From Anaerolineae bacterium (GTDB lineage: Bacteria > Chloroflexota > Anaerolineae > Anaerolineales > Anaerolineaceae): a stretch of DNA of 10,052 nucleotides. The notes below the pieces were generated by a model. The model was not told the DNA's origin. It did no database searches and saw only the letters and a list, made by a program, of their open reading frames with translations. Numbering within the stretch: position 1 is the stretch's first letter; each line of letters begins with the position of its first letter. Shown here piece after piece: positions 8,003 through 10,052 of this stretch. Where the stretch lies: NCBI GenBank assembly GCA_016213455.1, contig JACRAG010000108.1:1-10052 (forward strand). Reading direction: 5' to 3'. The position numbers were made by a program, and so were the translations under genes.

Positions 8003-9025
8003 ATGAAACACCTGGTTCGTGCTTTGTCCTTTTTGCTTGTTTTGTCTTTCTTGTTGACGGCCTGCGCCCCCGCGGCTCAGCCCGCCCAGGAAGCCGGCGA
8101 GAAAAAATACACGATCTGCTTTGCCTTCCAGGATCTTGAAACGGAATTCTGGATGGCGGGACATAAGGCCATCACCGAGACCCTCAAGGCCAAAGGCTAT
8201 GAAGTGGTCGAGGTCAACTCCAATGAAGATGCCAACAAGCAGCTGGAGCAGGTCAAGAACTGCATCGCGCAAAAAGTGGACGGCATCATGGTCATCCCGG
8301 TGGACGGCTCGATTGCCCTGAAACTGATTGCCGAAGCCAACAAAGCCGGCATCCCCATCGGCATCTTCAACCGCCCGCCCCAGAGCGACGAAGGCAATGC
8401 CCTGACCGTTGTGGCGAACAATGAAAAGATCGCCGAAGCGACGGTTGAATATATGGCACAGGAAGCCCAGAAACTGGGCAGGAAAATCAAGCCCCTCATC
8501 ATGGTTGGCGACCTGGGTGACCCCAATGCGGTTGGCCGCAAACAGGGTTTCTACAACGTGATCGAAAAATACCCCGACCTGTTCGAGACCCCGGTGGAAG
8601 TGGCGACCAAATGGAATGCCGACGTGGCCCGCGATGGTCTGCAGGCTGCCATGACCGCCAATCCTGATATCGACTTCCTCTTCACCTCCTCTGACTTCCT
8701 GTATCCCACCATCCAGGGCGTGCTGGAGCCGCTCGGCAAGTGGAAGAAGATCGGAGAAGAAGGTCACGTCATCATGGGCGGTCTCGACGGCGACAAGACA
8801 GCCTGCAGCCTGATGCAGTCGGGCAATGCCTTTGTGGATGCGACCGGCGTGCAGGACCTGTATTTTGAGGCCGATTCCCTGCTGGCTGCCATCATCAAAG
8901 CAGTCGAAACCGGCGAGAAAACCCCGGATGCCTGGCTGGATGACCCCGGCTTTGCGCTGACCCAGGGCAACATGGCTACCAAAGAACTGGATATGTGGGG
9001 CTGTAAGTTGTTCCACGGGAAATAA
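8003..9025 (+). CDS. Sugar ABC transporter substrate-binding lipoprotein (RbsB-like, Peripla_BP_4)
   Basis: 340 residues. Lipoprotein signal peptide: MKHLVR, a hydrophobic stretch, then the lipobox LTAC with Cys21 as the acylated residue, followed by a short Ala/Pro/Gln linker. The mature domain begins at KKYTICFAFQDLETEFW, typical of pulse-type sugar-binding proteins. Diagnostic segments are QVKNCIAQKVDGIMVIPVD, GIPIGIFNRPP, VGDLGDPNAVGRKQGF and GGLDGDKTACSLMQSG. The ATG at 8003 is chosen because it gives a clean signal peptide and has GGAG at 7991-7994. The in-frame ATG at 7904 would add 33 residues ahead of it. The protein would be anchored at the outer face of the cytoplasmic membrane and deliver a sugar, probably a pentose-like sugar or small glycoside, to a permease. 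No permease or ATPase gene follows in the window, which is unusual. Ligand unknown. Confidence 0.95.
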   Translation: MKHLVRALSFLLVLSFLLTACAPAAQPAQEAGEKKYTICFAFQDLETEFWMAGHKAITETLKAKGYEVVEVNSNEDANKQLEQVKNCIAQKVDGIMVIPVDGSIALKLIAEANKAGIPIGIFNRPPQSDEGNALTVVANNEKIAEATVEYMAQEAQKLGRKIKPLIMVGDLGDPNAVGRKQGFYNVIEKYPDLFETPVEVATKWNADVARDGLQAAMTANPDIDFLFTSSDFLYPTIQGVLEPLGKWKKIGEEGHVIMGGLDGDKTACSLMQSGNAFVDATGVQDLYFEADSLLAAIIKAVETGEKTPDAWLDDPGFALTQGNMATKELDMWGCKLFHGK

Positions 9026-9032
9026 AGTGTTC

Positions 9033-9088
9033 ATTGATCTTCAACGGGTGAATGCTTTGTAGGTGGCTGGCCCGGATTGAAGATCAAT
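9033..9088 (+). repeat. Long inverted repeat directly after the binding-protein gene
   Basis: ATTGATCTTCAA (9033-9044) is perfectly complementary to TTGAAGATCAAT (9077-9088), and CGGG/CCCG (9045-9048 and 9071-9074) can extend the stem across a two-base bulge. The loop is about 22 bases. It starts 8 bases after the stop codon. There is no T-run downstream, so it is better read as a 3' stabiliser or a Rho-independent-like element of uncertain strength than as a canonical terminator. Confidence 0.55.
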
Positions 9089-9108
9089 AAGCTGCTGTCA
9101 GAATGATC

Positions 9109-9153
9109 AACGCCGGTTCTCATCGAGAACCCTATCAGTTGGGAACCGGCGTT
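9109..9153 (+). repeat. Overlapping, mutually exclusive hairpins
   Basis: AACGCCGGTTC (9109-9119) pairs with GAACCGGCGTT (9143-9153). A second perfect foldback, GGTTCTC (9115-9121) against GAGAACC (9125-9131), uses part of the same left arm, so the two structures cannot coexist. The arrangement resembles a switch, but no T-run follows and no downstream gene starts close by. It may simply be a second element of the operon's 3' end. Confidence 0.45.
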
Positions 9154-9261
9154 CCCTTGAAGAGGTATTCGTAAAATCAACGAAAGGTTGGATTGCGTAT
9201 AATTTTCTGTGCATTACCGGTACATTATTTGATTGATTGTTGTCAAAGTGTCGTTGGTGAT

Positions 9262-9435
9262 ATGGATAGTCTTTTACTCGGGCAGAAAAATCGCCAAATC
9301 AAAGGTGAGTTCGGCATTTTGGATTACATGACGAAGTGGAACGTGTACGAGGAGTTGGCAAGGCTTGATCGCAACCAACTTCGAATCAATGGAACATTAC
9401 CAGGTGTCTGGCGCTGGTTTAAACAGATGGCGTGA
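9262..9435 (+). CDS. Doubtful small ORF, unrecognised
   Basis: A 57-codon frame starting MDSLLLGQ and ending RWFKQMA; it can be extended upstream to a TTG at 9193 (80 codons). A weak GGTGA (9256-9260) precedes the ATG at 9262. I do not recognise the protein; no signal peptide or membrane segment is visible in the shorter form. Codons such as AGG, CGA, GGA and TTA are used more freely than in neighbouring genes, and the surrounding DNA is AT-richer. This suggests a foreign small gene, a decayed gene fragment, or chance. I would not treat it as real without homologues. Confidence 0.2.
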   Translation: MDSLLLGQKNRQIKGEFGILDYMTKWNVYEELARLDRNQLRINGTLPGVWRWFKQMA

Positions 9436-9438
9436 ACC

Positions 9439-9551
9439 GCACAATAAATGTGCCATTGTTGGGCCAAAATCAGCTTTGACATCTGTGTCTGACCCCGGTT
9501 GACCGGCAGATTTGGCAGGTCAATCGCCGGCTGATGGATCTTTGCCGGCGA
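9439..9551 (+). promoter_or_regulatory. Cluster of short palindromes upstream of the hydrolase gene
   Basis: Within about 110 bases lie GCACA/TGTGC (9439-9443 and 9449-9453), GACA/TGTC (9478-9481 and 9486-9489), TTGACC/GGTCAA (9499-9504 and 9518-9523) and TCGCCGGC/GCCGGCGA (9524-9531 and 9544-9551, 12-base loop). The last two are adjacent. They could be operators or leader hairpins controlling the hydrolase gene, which must have its own promoter if the operon ends after the binding protein. None matches the TGAAAA operator seen before the regulator gene. Confidence 0.35.
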
Positions 9552-9598
9552 AAAAGTTATTGTTAGAACTGAGAGATCATTAATCACAGGGAGTTGTT

Positions 9599-10052
9599 AT
9601 GACTTTTGAACCGATCCACCCCGATTCAAGCGGGCATTTCCTGATCACGCAGAGCGGTCAACCGTTTTTCTGGTTGGGCGATACAGCCTGGGAATTATTC
9701 CACCGTTTGAACCGCGAAGACGCAGAAAAATACCTTGAGACACGCCGCAAGCAGGGTTATAACGTCATCCAGGCGGTCATTCTGGCTGAGTTGGACGGGC
9801 TGCACACCCCCAATGCGTATGGACATATTCCGCTGCTGGGCGACGATCCCACCCGGCCCAATGAAAATTACTTCAAATATGTGGACGAAATCATTCGCCT
9901 TGCCGCGAAAAAGGGACTATACATTGGGCTGCTGCCCACCTGGGCCGATAAGGTGGATGGGCGCAGCGGATGGGGCATCGGTCCGGTGATTTTTAACCCG
10001 GAGAATGCACGTATTTACGGGAAATACCTGGGCCAACGCTACCAGGATGAAC
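9599..10052 (+). CDS. DUF4038/GH140 apiosidase-type glycoside hydrolase, 3' end outside window
   Basis: The first 151 residues of a DUF4038 (Pfam apiosidase-like catalytic domain) protein. Signature segments are [18 protein letters not shown] (20-37), [23 protein letters not shown] (53-75), [17 protein letters not shown] (83-99), [14 protein letters not shown] (106-119) and [16 protein letters not shown] (133-148), all characteristic of the TIM-barrel domain of GH140. The founding GH140 enzyme releases D-apiose from rhamnogalacturonan-II side chains, but the family is broad and other substrates are possible. The catalytic acids fall beyond the window. The start at 9599 has AGGGAG at 9588-9593, and an in-frame TAA at 9581-9583 rules out a longer N-terminus. 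There is therefore no signal peptide, and the enzyme is probably cytoplasmic, acting on small imported glycosides. Confidence 0.9.
   Translation, partial: MTFEPIHPDSSGHFLITQSGQPFFWLGDTAWELFHRLNREDAEKYLETRRKQGYNVIQAVILAELDGLHTPNAYGHIPLLGDDPTRPNENYFKYVDEIIRLAAKKGLYIGLLPTWADKVDGRSGWGIGPVIFNPENARIYGKYLGQRYQDE

Larger units (their letters stand above)
9026..9598 (+). other. 573-nt spacer between binding protein and hydrolase
   Basis: No well-supported gene lies here. The first 130 bases hold the two inverted repeats listed separately. From about 9160 to 9430 the DNA is distinctly AT-richer than the genes around it (21 G or C in the 60 bases 9181-9240, by hand count) and includes a TATAAT at 9198-9203 without a convincing -35 box. 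The last 160 bases contain several short palindromes before the hydrolase gene. Missing permease and ATPase genes, if they were ever here, have left no recognisable trace. Confidence 0.7.

Noticed and set aside
9198..9203. TATAAT box in the AT-rich spacer
   Set aside because: No matching -35 at 16-18 bases upstream and no exact TGn extension, so it is not supported as a promoter although a weak one cannot be excluded.
9476..9481. Perfect -35 hexamer TTGACA upstream of the hydrolase gene
   Set aside because: No acceptable -10 box occurs 16-18 bases downstream; the region there is GC-rich palindrome sequence.
9524..9555. GC-rich hairpin beside an A-run as a terminator on either strand
   Set aside because: On the plus strand the stem is followed by A residues, and on the minus strand the T-run comes before the stem, so neither orientation is a valid terminator.

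Overview
This is a moderately GC-rich bacterial chromosomal segment in which every convincing gene reads on the + strand. It opens inside a catalase-peroxidase gene (katG, 5' end outside the window). It then holds a compact carbohydrate-catabolism locus and ends inside a DUF4038/GH140 (apiosidase-type) glycoside hydrolase gene. There is no rRNA, tRNA, CRISPR array, transposase or phage gene. Taxonomy is an inference only: the lipoprotein-anchored sugar-binding protein with an LTACAP lipobox and the general character of the genes would suit Chloroflexota (Anaerolineae-like), but nothing here fixes the phylum.

Layout: katG (2-1999) is followed by hairpins, one of them a good intrinsic terminator (2058-2103). 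The next intergenic stretch carries a perfect TGTGA-N6-TCACA palindrome of CRP type, a TTGACT/TATTCT promoter and a TGAAAA-type operator candidate over the predicted transcription start. A tight operon follows: SorC/DeoR-type sugar-responsive regulator (2319-3275), single-domain SIS sugar-phosphate isomerase (3298-3900), zinc-dependent polyol/alcohol dehydrogenase (3900-4946), a COG4091-type oxidoreductase with a SAF domain related to the Brucella DXR-like enzyme DRL (4959-6305), and a fucose/arabinose-isomerase-family protein (6399-7808). After a 194-nt leader with two hairpins comes a RbsB-type sugar-binding lipoprotein (8003-9025). A 573-nt AT-richer spacer follows, holding inverted repeats and one doubtful small ORF. 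The 5' part of the GH140-type hydrolase (9599 to the window end) closes the window.

How the genes may work together (inference): the lipoprotein captures a sugar or small glycoside, and an ABC transporter encoded elsewhere imports it. The hydrolase lacks a signal peptide and would release the monosaccharide in the cytoplasm. The isomerase, dehydrogenase, DRL-like oxidoreductase and SIS isomerase would convert it to central metabolites. The SorC protein senses a phosphorylated intermediate and controls the operon, perhaps under a CRP-like activator.

The most interesting point is the pairing of an apiosidase-family hydrolase with a DRL-like enzyme. DRL interconverts linear and branched carbon skeletons, and D-apiose is a branched sugar. 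The locus is therefore a candidate for a branched-chain sugar pathway built from enzymes different from the published apiose routes. This is a hypothesis; no substrate can be read from the sequence.
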